A DNA stretch of 64,000 bases from Ramazzottius varieornatus (lineage: Eukaryota > Tardigrada > Eutardigrada > Parachela > Ramazzottiidae): contig BDGG01000002.1 of assembly GCA_001949185.1 (NCBI GenBank), positions 7,096,772 through 7,160,771 on the forward strand, written 5' to 3'. Positions 11,901 to 24,180 of this stretch are shown here, piece after piece. How positions within the stretch are numbered: the stretch's first letter is position 1; each line of letters begins with the position of its first letter. Below the pieces are notes generated by a model, which did no database searches, had not been told where the DNA came from, and saw only the letters and a program-made list of their open reading frames with translations. The position numbers and the translations under genes are program-made.

Positions 11901-14900
11901 GTCCATTCATCAGAATCTTTCCGTTGAAAAGTCTACTAGTAGTTGGAGCTTAGTGAAGCGGCGACTATCAGTCGTGGTCTGGTGCTCTTAGCGGAACGGT
12001 TATTGCCTGACCATACGCAACCTTTGCCGGTTCAGAAAAACAGATGAGCGTTAACTTAACGTTGTGATATCGTCATTGTTCAAATTGCAGATTGTTTGGT
12101 CCCCTGGCCAGCAGGAAGATAAAGGAAATGAGATCAAAACCATAGTAATATTGTCCGTCGTAATGAGCGTATTTAGAGTACCTGTTGCAACGCTATCTTG
12201 AGGAAGTGGCTCGGCCTCGGACCTTCCTTTGTGAAGCTTGGAAAATGAGCCGGTCTTTACGTTTATGCACATTGTGCAAAATCTAAAGCAGGCTGAATAA
12301 ACTCGATAAATTTACTAAAGCGCGAAACTAAATAACCGGTTAAGTTCGAGCCGGAAGTTACGTGCGTCTTTACCGGCTGTTTTTAATGGTGTCTATTGTT
12401 TCTTTGTAGGCTGAAGCCGAGGTTGCCGCTCTCAATCGTCGCATTCAGTTGCTTGAGGAAGATCTGGAGCGAACAGAGGAACGATTGAAGTCCGCTACCT
12501 CCAAACTCGAAGAAGCATGCGCCGCTGCTGATGAAAGCGAACGGTGAGACAAGGTTTCTCGAACCTTTAGACATTACTAACAATTGTCCGGAAGTGGCTA
12601 CTAACAAACGCAGTATCAGTCTTTCGCGGCAGTTGATTTTGAGGAAGTTCAAGTTCATGACTCTTCGAACCGTAATCCCTTGAGTACCCTAACCTGCATG
12701 TCTTACCTTTCCCCACCAGTGCCCGAAGAGCCCTGGAAAACCGGTCAAATATCGAGGATGACCGGATAACACAACTTGAGACCCAGTTAGCACAAGCCAG
12801 AGCATTAGCAGAGGAAGCCGACAGAAAATATGAAGAGGTATCCGCCTTCAAAATTTCGTTTTCTGAAATCAACCTAAAAACCTATCCGTAACAGCATGCA
12901 ACACCTGAATGCACCCTCGACCAATTTGGTATAGTCCACACTCATTTTTGTTCCGCCCAATCCCCAGATCAGGTAGTTCTCTATACTGGAGGTACGAGTG
13001 ATCTACTAACAGCACCCGATATTTGAACGGTTAACTTGGTAGTGTGCGAAAGAGCCTCGAACAACGCTTTTCGATGGACGATCTGCGTGTGGAGCAGCTG
13101 GAAGAACAGTTGAAACAAGCCAGAACTGTGGCCGAAGAAGCGGAGATCAAATACGACGAGGTAGACTTCGAGTTCTTCCCCGTTAACGTTTCACCAGATC
13201 CCTCCCTTGCTAAAACTGTAGTGCGAACGCGGAAGGTGGCTTTCAGGGAATGGGTTGCAGGGAGAGCTTTGGGTTGGGGCTATGCTTTGGTGCTGTGTCT
13301 GTATGTGTTGTAATTAGCGTACTTGGCTATGCGAGTGGTGATATCATTGCGATATTCTACGGTGGTGGGTCTTGTGTAGCAATCGCAAGGTGTTGGAGAA
13401 CCGCAGCGCCACTGATGAAGATCGTTGTGCTATGCTGGAAGTCCAGCTGGCCGAAGCCAGACTCCTGGCTGAGGATGCTGACCGCAAGTACGACGAGGTG
13501 GCCCGCAAGTTGGCTATGGTTGAGGCTGACTTGGAGCGAGCTGAAGAACGTGCTGAAGCCGGTGAATCGTAAGTATACTACAGTACTTCCGACTCCTCCG
13601 AGTTACCGTAGCTTTCAGCCACTGTTCAGCTGGTCGTCGTCGTACTAACCGCACTAGTCAAAGGCATTAATCAGACAATCAGCGTATAGCATGGGTGTTG
13701 CATCTGCATGGATATTTCAGCGGCAAAATAACCGATCCACGATATCGTATGGAAAATGGGACGTCGGCGAATGGACTGAATAATTATGATCGTTATCCCA
13801 AGTGACGCACGTTTATCCTGTTGTTGGCTGAGGTGTGCGCCAGCTGGAAAACGGATCATGTGTAAATCCTTTGCCGACGTTCCAAATGCTACCTTGGATA
13901 ACGACCAATTATCTGCTAATTTTCCCAGATCAACCATTTAATATTTGTGGCATGAACATTAACATTTGACTCATCTGTGTCTCTTTCTCTTTAACACTCG
14001 TCCAGGTTGCACGCAAACTAGTCATGGTTGAAGCCGACCTTGAGCGCGCCGAGGAGCGAGCGGAAGCCGGAGAAATGTAAGGTGGTCTCTTGTCTTTGCA
14101 TGTGATGATCTCTCTCACCAGAAACTAACCTGTTCGGTCAGACTCGACCTCAGTGTTGTCTAGTACTTGTCCATCGAGCGTTCTTGCACTTGTTTACCTT
14201 GTCTAGCCTCCTCATTAAAATTTCCCGATGGGTATGTCTCTCATCACTTGTCTTTGCCAACGTCTAGGAAGATTGTCGAACTTGAGGAGGAACTTCGAGT
14301 TGTCGGTAACAACTTGAAGTCGTTGGAAGTGTCGGAAGAGAAGGTAAATACATCGATCCTCTTGTTGACTAACGTGACTTGTGCTGGCTAACCGGCGGTT
14401 CTGTCTTTCAGGCACTTCAACGTGAAGACAGCTATGAAGAGCAGATTCGCGTGATGACCACCAGACTGAAGGAGGTACGCACCACGCAGTCAGTTTTTAT
14501 TGTGTGGAGTCCGTTGTTTCAAGACAATTGTCTTCTTATGTAGGCTGAGACTCGCGCTGAATTTGCTGAACGATCAGTTCAGAAGTTGCAGAAGGAGGTC
14601 GATCGTCTCGAAGGTGAGTTTTTTGTGGGCGAGCATTTCATGGGCTCTTGGTTGTGGGCTTTCGCTTCTCTCGATGTTCTCTTCGTGCATTGGTATTCGT
14701 TCTTCACTCATGCTGCATGCTTTTCGTGTCGTGTTGCTGCCGTTTCGTTTGTTTCCTAATAATTATTCACTTCCGCACTGACTGTCTGGAATGTCTAACG
14801 AAACGTTGTTGTCACTAATATGTTTGTACCTTGTCCCATCTAGACGAACTTGTGGCCGAGAAGGAGAAATGCAAGGCACTAACAGAAGAGATGGAGTCCA

Positions 14901-15265
14901 CACTTCAGGATATCCAGTCTATGTAGATTTATATATGTTATGCATGGCACTCACCGGTTACACTGTACCATATCATGTATGTTGGCCTTTGTTATCGTTC
15001 ATTTGTTGGAAACTCTAGACGTACCTGAACGAATTTGTTGTCGCACTGTTCAAAACTGACAGATTGTTGGGACAAAAATAATCGTTTTGTTATTGAACGT
15101 AATTCAGAATTTTAGAAAAATGGTTTTTGTGGTTCTTTCGTCGTATTGACACGCTATAACCTTGTCTCGTTGTATCTTACAGACGATGTCGTTCACGAGA
15201 AGGAACGCTACAAGACCATCTCCGACGAGCTCGATCAAACCTTCAGCGAACTGTCGGGCTATTAA
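5945..15265 (+). CDS. Tropomyosin (multi-isoform gene)
   Basis: Tropomyosin is the dimeric coiled coil lying along actin filaments. Constitutive exons: 3 (12410-12543), 6 (14268-14343), 7 (14412-14474), 8 (14544-14613). The long N-terminus is exon 1a (5945-6058, [20 protein letters not shown]) plus exon 2 (6144-6269). A short N-terminus is exon 1b (9499-9639), whose [15 protein letters not shown] resembles the C. elegans short lev-11 isoform. Exon 4 has three alternatives of 118 bp: 12720-12837, 13043-13160 and 13380-13497. The third runs directly into an exon 5 (to 13568). A separate exon 5 lies at 14006-14076. Alternative last exons are 14844-14926 (ends TLQDIQSM) and 15183-15265 (ends [10 protein letters not shown]). 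Lengths match the standard animal gene, and both long forms give exactly 284 aa. All phases join. A foldback repeat sits between the two exon 5 copies. Confidence 0.95.
7528..7818 (+). CDS. Candidate alternative first exon of tropomyosin (97 codons)
   Basis: Within the tropomyosin gene, between exons 2 and 1b, an ATG opens 97 codons ending at a consensus donor GTAAGC in phase 0, the phase needed to enter tropomyosin exon 3. The product is Ser/Arg/Lys-rich and not heptad-like at first ([19 protein letters not shown]). It then ends in a possible helix ([20 protein letters not shown]). It could be an N-terminal extension, analogous in position to the unusual Drosophila Tm1-I/C head, or the first exon of an unrelated nested gene. 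No transcript evidence is available. Confidence 0.4.
13758..13890. repeat. GTGGCGCAC foldback repeat, copy 2 (tropomyosin intron)
   Basis: Long inverted arms: GGGACGTCGGCGAATGGACT and CCCAAGTGACGCACG on the left, GTGCGCCAGCTGG and CCTTTGCCGACGTTCC on the right. It lies in the intron between the fused exon 4c-5a and the separate exon 5b. Confidence 0.85.
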
Positions 15266-16053
15266 GCTACTACTGTCTTCATTTTCCACTCTTGTCGTCT
15301 TCACTTTGTGCCGGTTCCAGCAAGTACCGGCTGTCATCAGTAAAGAAGCTAGCTTGTTTGTTTATGAACGCAGATTTTCTTTTTACTTACGCGCTACCCT
15401 TGTTTATGTTTTATTATTCATTCAGTTCGTGCATTTTGCGACTTATTCAATCGCCCTGTCAACATTTGTCCTTCCTTTGGTAGCGTATAGGCTAATAGCG
15501 TTCAAGGTCTGTTTATCGAGCAGCTGCGTGTGTGCGCTCCTTCGGCTGTTTATGCTTCCCTTGACATTTTAGAGCTGCATAAAATCGGGATAGAGGTGCG
15601 CCATTTTGTAATTGCAAATAGCATTATTCTTCATCATGATTACTGTTCGCCTTTTTTGCACATAACTGCAGTTTTTGACCTACTGATTTACATATGCTGG
15701 TGACGGTGATTGATATGTATTCTCGAAACTTACCCGAATACGTGTTCCGTAAGATCTTACGTACCAAGGATGAGACGGTGTGGTCGCAAAATGGGTCTTC
15801 TGTGGGAGTAGCGGCGGTTGCGGTTCTATCGGGTACCACACAAGGGTTCAAGAGAGGTTCGGAATGTCGCAACCGGAAAGATTTGTTCTGCCCATTCCTT
15901 GCTATTCGAGGGAACCGTTACCTAAGCTTTTCGAGGAACCACAAAGAAGGACTGTTTCTTGCTGTTAACTTAGTGTGGATATGACGGTCTACGTCACTGC
16001 GGAAGGCGGACTTCTTTGTTTGACTCAGTTCCAGTCAACCAAGCTTTACAGTA
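15266..16053. other. Downstream flank of tropomyosin
   Basis: Likely 3' UTR followed by non-coding sequence. Open frames here are short and have no recognisable domains or splice context. Confidence 0.4.
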
Positions 16054-16695
16054 CGAGGGAAAGGTTGTTGAGTTAGCCGGCCTATGTCGAGGTTGTTCAG
16101 TTAGCCACATATTTTCGCCTCTTATCAGTGACTAATACCCGAATTATTTCGGATGGATCGATAGAGAAAATGAGGGGCTGCCGGATAATACTATGTGTAA
16201 CCGAAGTTGGGTTCTGGAAGACTTCATATTTTAGAACGCTTGAATCCCATGTTACAGAGCCTGGACCGGAAATGAACTCGAGGCCACTAGAGGCGCTCGC
16301 AGCGTAAATTTAGTTGACGACGTGACTTGATTTTATACGACAGGGCCAAATTCCTGAGGGATAATCGGCCCTATGATTTGAAGCGGGCTCCGCTGTTTTA
16401 CCTCTTAATCAGTATTCTGACCTCGATATTATTTGTTGTATTGAATAACCACTAAGAAGGTTTTAGGGAAGTGTGATGAGCTGGTTGTGCGATGGATAGT
16501 TCAGTCGCGAAGATGTCAAAATCTACGTACTGTGTATTTGACGGTATGGTGTCCACTACACCGCAGTTTGAAAAAGCGCTATTACGTATACCACGACTCA
16601 AGGCTATAGCACTGCCTGTGCTCCACCACATACCGCAAGGGTGGCTAACTCAACAACCGCAGCATGGGGCGGCTAACTCAACAACCTTTCCCTCG
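16054..16695. mobile_element. TA-flanked 642-bp MITE, internally deleted pogo-type element
   Basis: The ends are perfect inverted repeats beginning CGAGGGAAAGGTTGTTGAG, each followed by TTAGCC subrepeats, and the element is bounded by TA on both sides (16052-16053, 16696-16697). About 125 bp inside (16230-16355) matches the 5' untranslated part of the transposon at 41.6-44.1 kb, and 16560-16695 matches that element's other end. It therefore looks like the same family with the transposase region deleted. It has no coding capacity. Confidence 0.85.
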
Positions 16696-16796
16696 TACTC
16701 AAATCAACCCACAACAGACTAGTTACGTCATCCCCGAAATTTAATCACATTGGTCAGCATCAAATCAAGAGTCAATTGATCCGGCAGGCGTAACCT

Positions 16797-17282
16797 AGAA
16801 ATCATATTATAGATCGGAACTTGGAAGCCTTTCACTCTGTGGATCTCTCACTCCTGAGTCCTGGACCCGTGGTCGTGGGTGCTAGTCTGCTACTGGAGGA
16901 TTATCGTGAGGTGTTATCTGAAGAGGGTTGGTTGGCAGCTGCGTTTAGAACCTCACGTCGTTTGAACCGTACAGAATTGTGGAACATCGGTGGAAATCGC
17001 GAGTATCCGACCGAAATCCGAACTTTCTCTTCCAGTAAGTTGACTCCATGATGTCTCCTCCTAGATTCTGACTATTGCTTATTGAAGTGTCTTTTATCTG
17101 GAACCTGTGGGTAGCTCTTCGATCCGAACGTAACGTACGACAACGGAAGTCTGAGGTGGAACATCAGTAAAGGTTGCATCTTTAATAAGGATCGCTTACG
17201 ACTCGCTGCAAGTTGGAGAAAGCTCATCCTCGGACCTCGGCTGCCAAAGGAGCAGAAGGCACTCACCGAACTGCTGCGTTAA
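16797..17282 (+). CDS. Possible uncharacterised gene fragments
   Basis: Two stretches read like protein. One is 16797-17032, containing SLLLEDYREVLSEEGWLAAA and ending near a donor. The other is 17117-17282, starting after an AG and reading LFDPNVTYDNGSLRWNISKG before a stop. Their phases do not join simply as I read them, so an exon is missing, a splice site is unusual, or the locus is decayed. Further open blocks follow at about 17560-17833 (with a good intron at 17732-17755) and 18470-18625. No family is recognised. Confidence 0.3.
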
Positions 17283-19084
17283 ACTCCGTGTCATTTCGGG
17301 TTAATCCTACGGCAATTTAGTAGGTGTGCGAGTTGGTTCTGATGGCGGCAAGTCGGGTGGGTTCAGTTGTTTACTTCGAACTGAACGAACTGCCTTATCG
17401 ATCGACGATCGCCCCGATTCTCCTGCTTGGGCAGACAACAAAATTAATGTTCTTTTGATTAATAGTGAAGCGTTTCTCGGTTTCGGCGATGCTTGGGGAG
17501 GAGCACGTCCTCGACAGCTGCGACGGATATTCAGATCAGGATTGATACTACGCCAATATTCTTCTTGATTTGCTTCCCGACGATGGGACCGTTCGCCGAC
17601 TGCAATCATCTACATCGATTTATCGGACACGCTGCCAAAAAGCAGGATTGGCGTCACGGCTCGCGTATGTTGATAGTCAAGAAGGGCCTCTCACAGACGC
17701 CTCGAGGAACTCAAATTTACGAGTATTGAAAATTAATCTTTTTTTTATTTTGCAGAAAGGCTCCGCCGTCACCACAAGGGAAGTGTGGATAAGTGAAGAT
17801 CTACTAGGTAAAGGAAGATCCACAGCGAAGTAAGCTAAGCCACCGACGCGCAAAATTCTATCGTAATGTTTATCAACGCAAAAACTAGAAATTTCTGATA
17901 GATAACTGGGAACGATGCAAAGAAACTGGACATGATCATACTGTCAAGTGAGGCACTGCTTTTAGCCTGTGGTACCGGAGGAGTGCGCCACTCGACAAAG
18001 CAATAATGTGCTATTCGGGTTGGCCGTGAAACATTCGGGCATCAGGCTTTTAGCGCTGGAAAATAGCGGTAACGACTATGTGTTACAGAGCGCTCCCCAT
18101 TATTGGTAGTTTGCTGGGATATGTTCTGGTGTAGCATCAAGTGTAACGACTAAACCAACCGATCATTTGAGGGACACAAGCCCTGCATTGCGCTATTTGT
18201 GATGAAAGGAGGGATTAGGTTTCCCGTCAGCGGCGAGTGGGTTCGCGGTTGTGTATCCAACTCAACTGTGCGGTAGCAGAACACACAGCCTGTTACGTAG
18301 TTCAAGATCGATTTGGTTCACGTACGAAAAAACTGTTTGGTCTGTGGTGTGTGTATCTTCCTTCCCCTGGACGGTCTGCAACTTTGCATGCCGCCGCTCT
18401 GCTTGCTCAGTATCGGAGTTTGTCCTAGCTTAAAATGTGGGTTCGCTCCGCCCGAAGGCTCGTGTTCGCCGTAGCCAGCACTTCTTTCCTTCTATCCATC
18501 CACATGGCTTTCACGATCAGTCTCACGATCTACTGTCCAAATACTTGGATGGCTCCAGCGACGGATTTGTCACGGCTTCCCATCCTATCAATGAAATCCA
18601 AAGCATCACAAGCAGCCACACATAATGTACAACCGCGAAGTACCCGCGCGATACTTTCTCTGGCTCTCGTACAATTTTCTCCGGAAGAGAAGTCTGTCTA
18701 GATAGTCGCAAGGCTTACATCATCATTCTTTACTGTCGGCAGTCTCTTCCTTTTTCCATAGGCATTAGCTGCATCATGACGCTTCTTTCATGTATCTTCC
18801 CCTCGCTTCCGGTCGGGGCTTCTGTGATCGGCTTGATGGTTGTAATAGTGTGCTGCTCCATCGTTTGTCCAGACAGGGCTTCGTGCGATTTTTATCACAT
18901 TGGCTGGAATAATATTCTGATGGTGATGATGCTTAATTATGCCCTCTGATCTCGAACCCTGTGATTTCGATAGTGCTCTTATTACAGTTGTTTGGCGGCG
19001 TAATGAAACTGAGGATTGTCTTGTAGTGTGGTTGTTGAGGGCGGAGTAGAGGATTTACTGGATTAATTGGCCATCACTGTATGC

Positions 19085-19162
19085 ATGGATAGAGAGGATC
19101 CGCAAAACAAGAATGAGCTTCTCAATCAGACGCTACTACAGGACTCCCTCGACACTTCCCAG
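19085..19162 (+). CDS. Candidate first coding exon, possibly an alternative start of the anion exchanger
   Basis: An ATG opens a 26-codon frame (MDREDPQNKNELLNQTLLQD...) that ends precisely at a GTAAAC donor in phase 0. The only clear downstream gene on this strand is the anion exchanger, whose exon 3 (25668) begins in phase 0. The reading would be an alternative N-terminus, as vertebrate AE genes have. This is inference. Confidence 0.3.
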
Positions 19163-19483
19163 GTAAACGTAAAGCGGAGAGTGCCTTGTCGGCTTTGAGC
19201 TCTTTTTCATCCTCTCGTTTCAATGCCGGTGTGTTTCCAAACTGCTGCATGACTGAAGTTGGTCGATATGCATGTGGCATGTAAGCATAATGTGTGCGCT
19301 CACAATGGATTGCCGTTTGTCAGAACTCCCAGCTGTGTGTGTGCAACACTATGGGAGTTTTACAAGGTGTGTGTCGTGCGTGCCTTTAGTTTATACATAA
19401 GAGGTTCAATAAAATTTAAAGCTGCGTTCACCAGAAATTGTGTGGTCGTTCGATCTCTGCAAATTTTTGCATAATCTGGTGCA

Positions 19484-19515
19484 TTTATCTGGTGCGTTTA
19501 CCGCACCAGATAAAT
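19484..19515. repeat. Perfect 13-bp stem hairpin
   Basis: ATTTATCTGGTGC and its exact reverse complement GCACCAGATAAAT are separated by six or seven bases. A further partial copy (TAATCTGGTGC) lies just upstream. Role unknown. Confidence 0.8.
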
Positions 19516-22500
19516 TTACCCCGTTTTGTGCTATCGGATCACCTGCCGGATTCTGCAAACCTTTCTGTTTTCTCACCGGGTTTCTATTTTTGATAAAAGT
19601 TACCTTGCACTCTGTATTCCCTGGGCCTTCACACAATCACACTAGTTATTTCTATTTGTCAAAGCGCTAAAAAGTCATCTATCCCAAATATTCGAAAATG
19701 CATCTTCACTGCATTTTCACCGTCGGGCGGGGGTAGCGTGCGAATAACATCAAAAAATGCTTAAGTTTACAGTTTTGCATGCAGTCAAGACCGTTTACGG
19801 GCAACACCACAATGAGACTCCAGTCCACATTTCATTGTCTGACGAGCGCTGCACACTTTAGGGAGAAGGCTGAGAATAGCCTTCTCGATGCAGACGATAA
19901 TTATGCGCCGGTAACTCGGGGTCCGTTGTGGATCACGAGTCAAGGTGTTAACGAATGCGCAGATCCAGCCTAGCTTGTCTGCGCTACGTTTATCGCAATG
20001 CTTATCCGGAGATTTCACTTCAAGCACATTCCGAAAAAAATTGGTGATAAGCCGGTTAGTTAGAAGCGTTTTCAGGTATATTCGTGTATTCGACCTCATT
20101 TCCATAGCAAGTATTTTTAGTTGCTTGCCGCACTGTGTTTTAGGCGTTGTTTCAGGTTTTTATTGTCATGCACGTCAGGTTTTGTCGCCCGTTTCAGATT
20201 CGGGTACGATAGCGACCCTTAAAACAAGAAAGTAAGGTATGGAAAGTATCGGGAACTTGGCCTTTGGGAAAGCTTATCCGCAATCGATGAAGAGTCTCGA
20301 ATTTTGTGACGTTTAGTTAGCAATTTCTGTCAGTGCATAAAATGGCAAATGGGGAGACGGAACTTGACAGGGTTAGGAAGTTTGCCTGCTGAGGAGCAAG
20401 GACGACAGGAAGTGTGAGAAATTTGTGACGGGCAACCAGAGGTCTCTACTGTCTTTCAAGGATAGAAACCAGGCAGCGTTGTCTGTTGAGCAGCATCCAC
20501 TCCACGGTCATCTCATCCTATCCCGTTCCCTTTCTCTGGTTCACAGCAAAAGCCTTATCGGCAACTAGACAGGCAGAGGCAATAGCAGAAATCAATCTGC
20601 AAATCGGTTGGTCTGCGGATCGTCGCACTTGGGTCGCGCAAGTGCATGAATGCAAGGGGATGAAAGGGAGATCATTTGAGGGCGGCATGCAAAATCTACT
20701 TAGGCCTTGTTCGATCTCGGCGCCGAGATTCGCCCAATTGTCCCATCGAGGCCCAGCTTTCATCCTCCGATCCTAGCTCGATCTCTTGCTTGTGTACACT
20801 ACCATTCATGATGGACGTGCCTGTGGCCTTGTTACTTTTGCATGATTGACGTCAGCCTGACGGAAGAAAGTTTGATCGAAGGAAGAACGAAGGGATCGAA
20901 GCGTCTTTTCCCCTTGACATTCTTATTAGTCCATGTCTGTTTGGCCAGCTTTGATCGGGCTTCTATGAATATAATTGGCACAAGTACATAACACTCTGAA
21001 GTGAGCAATGTCACTGACGCACAAGCTTCTTGTTGCTCCCTGCTCTGAACTTCATGTAATGGGGAAGAAGAGTCGTGAAGAAGAGCGCCATGATCGAAAT
21101 CGATCGCGGCCAGAGACTCTCTCCCTACACACATCGTCGATCACCATTCGCTTCGCGGATTACGCCAGCATGGAGTGAGCAAGGCCTGCATGTTTGCGCA
21201 AGGCCGTCAAGAGTAACAAAGTCGCCACTTCCGGGTCGTTCCAGGGCGAAAAGTTTTGGAGACAAATGCTGGTGTTGGGTTGCGCCATGGCGATTATAGA
21301 GATCAGATCGATTTACCCCAAAGTCTTTCGCAAACTCGTCAAAAGGCTTTCGTCACTATCTGCAAATGTTCCGTCAGCAGCTGTTTTCTATCTGATCAAG
21401 AGGTCTCCTTTCAGGGTTGTTTTCTGCCCGTGACTACGAGTTCCCGTGAAATAGATTAAAGAAAAGTAGTCAACCTGAATCAATGAAGAATCGTTAGAGG
21501 AATGTTCAATTAGAGGCTTGATTGCTCATCAAAGTTCCCGAAGACAAGTTCTTGCTATTTGGCGTTACATCACTGGCAGCATGACGATCTATAAATAAGG
21601 ACCTTTGCGCGCTAATGATGTGATAATATGTTACGTTGCAGGTTGTAGGACAGAAGTCGGGTAATCAGTCAGCAAACGATGCTGTAAACAAGTTCTTACA
21701 GAAAACTGTAACAAACTCCCTGTCCTGAGTGTCCTCCCAGAACGATTAATCTCACAGGCTCGTCTCATAAGAGAAAACATACGAACACACGTCGTATCAT
21801 TATACAAAAAATGCCCTACGGAGAATCTCTGGAATTAGGGACGAACGTTTCTTGTTACGTTTGCATAGAGTTTGCATGCGGCCCAAAGTCTGTAGGAACC
21901 GATTGGCATTAGAGAACGAGCAAACTCTGGAATCTGGGTACTGTAGAGCGACTTGTGTAAAGTCAGCATTGTATTCCGGGATCATTGAGGATCCTCTTGA
22001 AGACTTTGCTGTATTGATATTGTTGTAATCGCATCATCTGTGCGTGACGATCGAGGTCCACACATGTGTCAGGCACTTGTCGGATCGAACTTTGATTTAA
22101 CAGCAGCAGAAACCATAAAGTTTCCATTGGGTTCTTCCTACAATACGGAGTGAGCATGAGCGATTACGCAGAAAAAGAATGATGTTGTTGTGCATGTTTT
22201 TCAGGCGACTGCGGACTTTTTTCCGACGAGATGCAGACTGCAGTATAACGAATGCGTCTCGGGTTCGTGGGTTCAGGGTCTTTGCTCTTCGGTCGCGGTT
22301 TGTTGTACTATAGGTAATCACGACAAGCTAATGGTGCCTTGTACGTGGTAATTGGTCTGGTACCTCGGGGACCCTTCATGAAGGAAAATAATAGGCTGGA
22401 TGAATGAAAGTTTGCTTGGTGGTCGATGCACGAGTACTATTAACAAGAAAAATCGTCGAAGAACGTCAACGGTTGAAGTTTCCTCCCGTATGCGTAGTCA

Positions 22501-24180
22501 GTACTTAGATAGGCAATAGCCTTCGATTTTCCATATGTAGAACCCTTCGACAGCTTCTGTTGTTCGATATTGAGTTGTTTATATTGAGGGCGTACAACCT
22601 TTTTATGAATCGAAACGGCAACATGGAAAACGACGGTGTCCACTTGGTAGCATTCAAATCACTCAGTGTTATTTTTCAAAGTCAAAATTGTGACATAGCC
22701 AGGAAGCGCTCGATGACGGCCACAGCCGCCGTTACGATGGCGGCATGACAGAAGTGCACCGCAGCGATAATTGGGAGTTTGCAACAGTCAATTCGATAAG
22801 ATAGCGATGAAGGACAGTTTTCGCTGTCAGGTCCTTGGACGATATATACCGCCTTCCACTTTGTTGTCGGGTACTTCGCTTGTTCCACGAGGAGAAACCT
22901 TTTCCTAACTACCTGGATTTCCCTTCGCGGTGCAAAATTAACTAGACTCGTAAACCCGGTTGAAGGTCCGTTAAGTTATTTTACGGTGGGATTAATCGAT
23001 TTACTGTGTATAGATTGCAGGTAGGCATCGTAGTAAAATCGATAGGTCGCAAATTGCTTCGGTCCTTTGTCAGACTGGTCGTTTCTCCTGGGAACACAGT
23101 TGGACAAATCGTGACACAAAGCGCTCTTTTTTCCAGTATTGACAGGCAGATGCCAAGCGCAGCACAGACCTCCTGTTTGTTGCTGAATACGTCGGTGCGC
23201 CGTCACAACAGCTTATACTAGCGAAGTGACTTGGCTCTTTGTTTTCTAGTGCGTGTGCTTTAGCTGAGCAGGAAGTTGAGGAAACTGTAGCGTCAATCGT
23301 CGGCATTGAACTGCTCAATTTAAGCTGCACTTGGTGGGTTTATGGTGGGAAACTCGAGACGCTAGAGTTAACCTTCGAAAGCTGATCTCTCTGTGTATTT
23401 CCGTCTGGGTTAATTATGGTCAATTTTTTAATGTGCTTCTATTCTCAGAATACCCTTTGGAAAATCAACCACCAGTCCGCAACAGATACTGCGAAAAGAT
23501 TATAGGATAAACTCAAGTCTAATGGAAGTTCTCGTTAATATTCGACCCTGCTTTGATGTTGTTGTAGAAATTCGGTTCATACAGCCTGGGCTGGAAAACA
23601 TGCGGAAAAGGGTCGGCCGAATCATGTTTCTACAGTCCGTAGATAACACATTTATTGGAAGAGAATGAAGACTTGTATAATTTTTCCATACAAAAGAGAT
23701 GGACAGGCGGAAGTTGACTGTTGTCGAGTGGATTTGAGTGTGATGGTCCTAAATAGCCGTATGCTGTCGGCACAGGTTGATCCGTCCGCACTACTGCATG
23801 TGGGCTTAACTTTAGACGGACTATGTACTGTACATGCCAGCTAGCGCTAGAGGCAAACAGCAAACAGCCGCAAACTGCGACGCATGGGTTCATGATCGCT
23901 GTCGGGGTGTGATTTGCTTTGCCGATCGAAACTAAGTCAGCGAGCTGCACCTCGTACGCGTATACACAACAGCATCATACGCTTCACTGCGTCTATCTCT
24001 TCCGTCGTGGTGTACTTTAGAACTCCAGCGGGGGGAAAGTTCGTCGTTGTAGAGCTCGATTGTCGAGTTTCCGTTCATAACCGGCTGACTGTGTTGTTGT
24101 AGCTCCTTCCTGCCGATTCGGATACTCCTTCCGTCGAGAGGGTCCCCGATTCGACCTTCATTCATGCACCTTCCAACGGT

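Larger units (their letters stand above)
17834..24180. other. Large gap upstream of the anion exchanger
   Basis: No convincing complete gene. It holds a degenerate foldback copy near 17945-17990, a candidate first exon (19085-19162) and a short perfect hairpin (19484-19515). The segment 19.6-24.1 kb shows only short overlapping open frames on both strands. The end of the gap presumably carries the exchanger's promoter. Confidence 0.4.

Noticed and set aside
13380-13568. Possible assembly duplication behind the repeated tropomyosin exons
   Set aside because: The exon copies differ strongly at the protein level and have different introns, so they are old duplications, not assembly artefacts.
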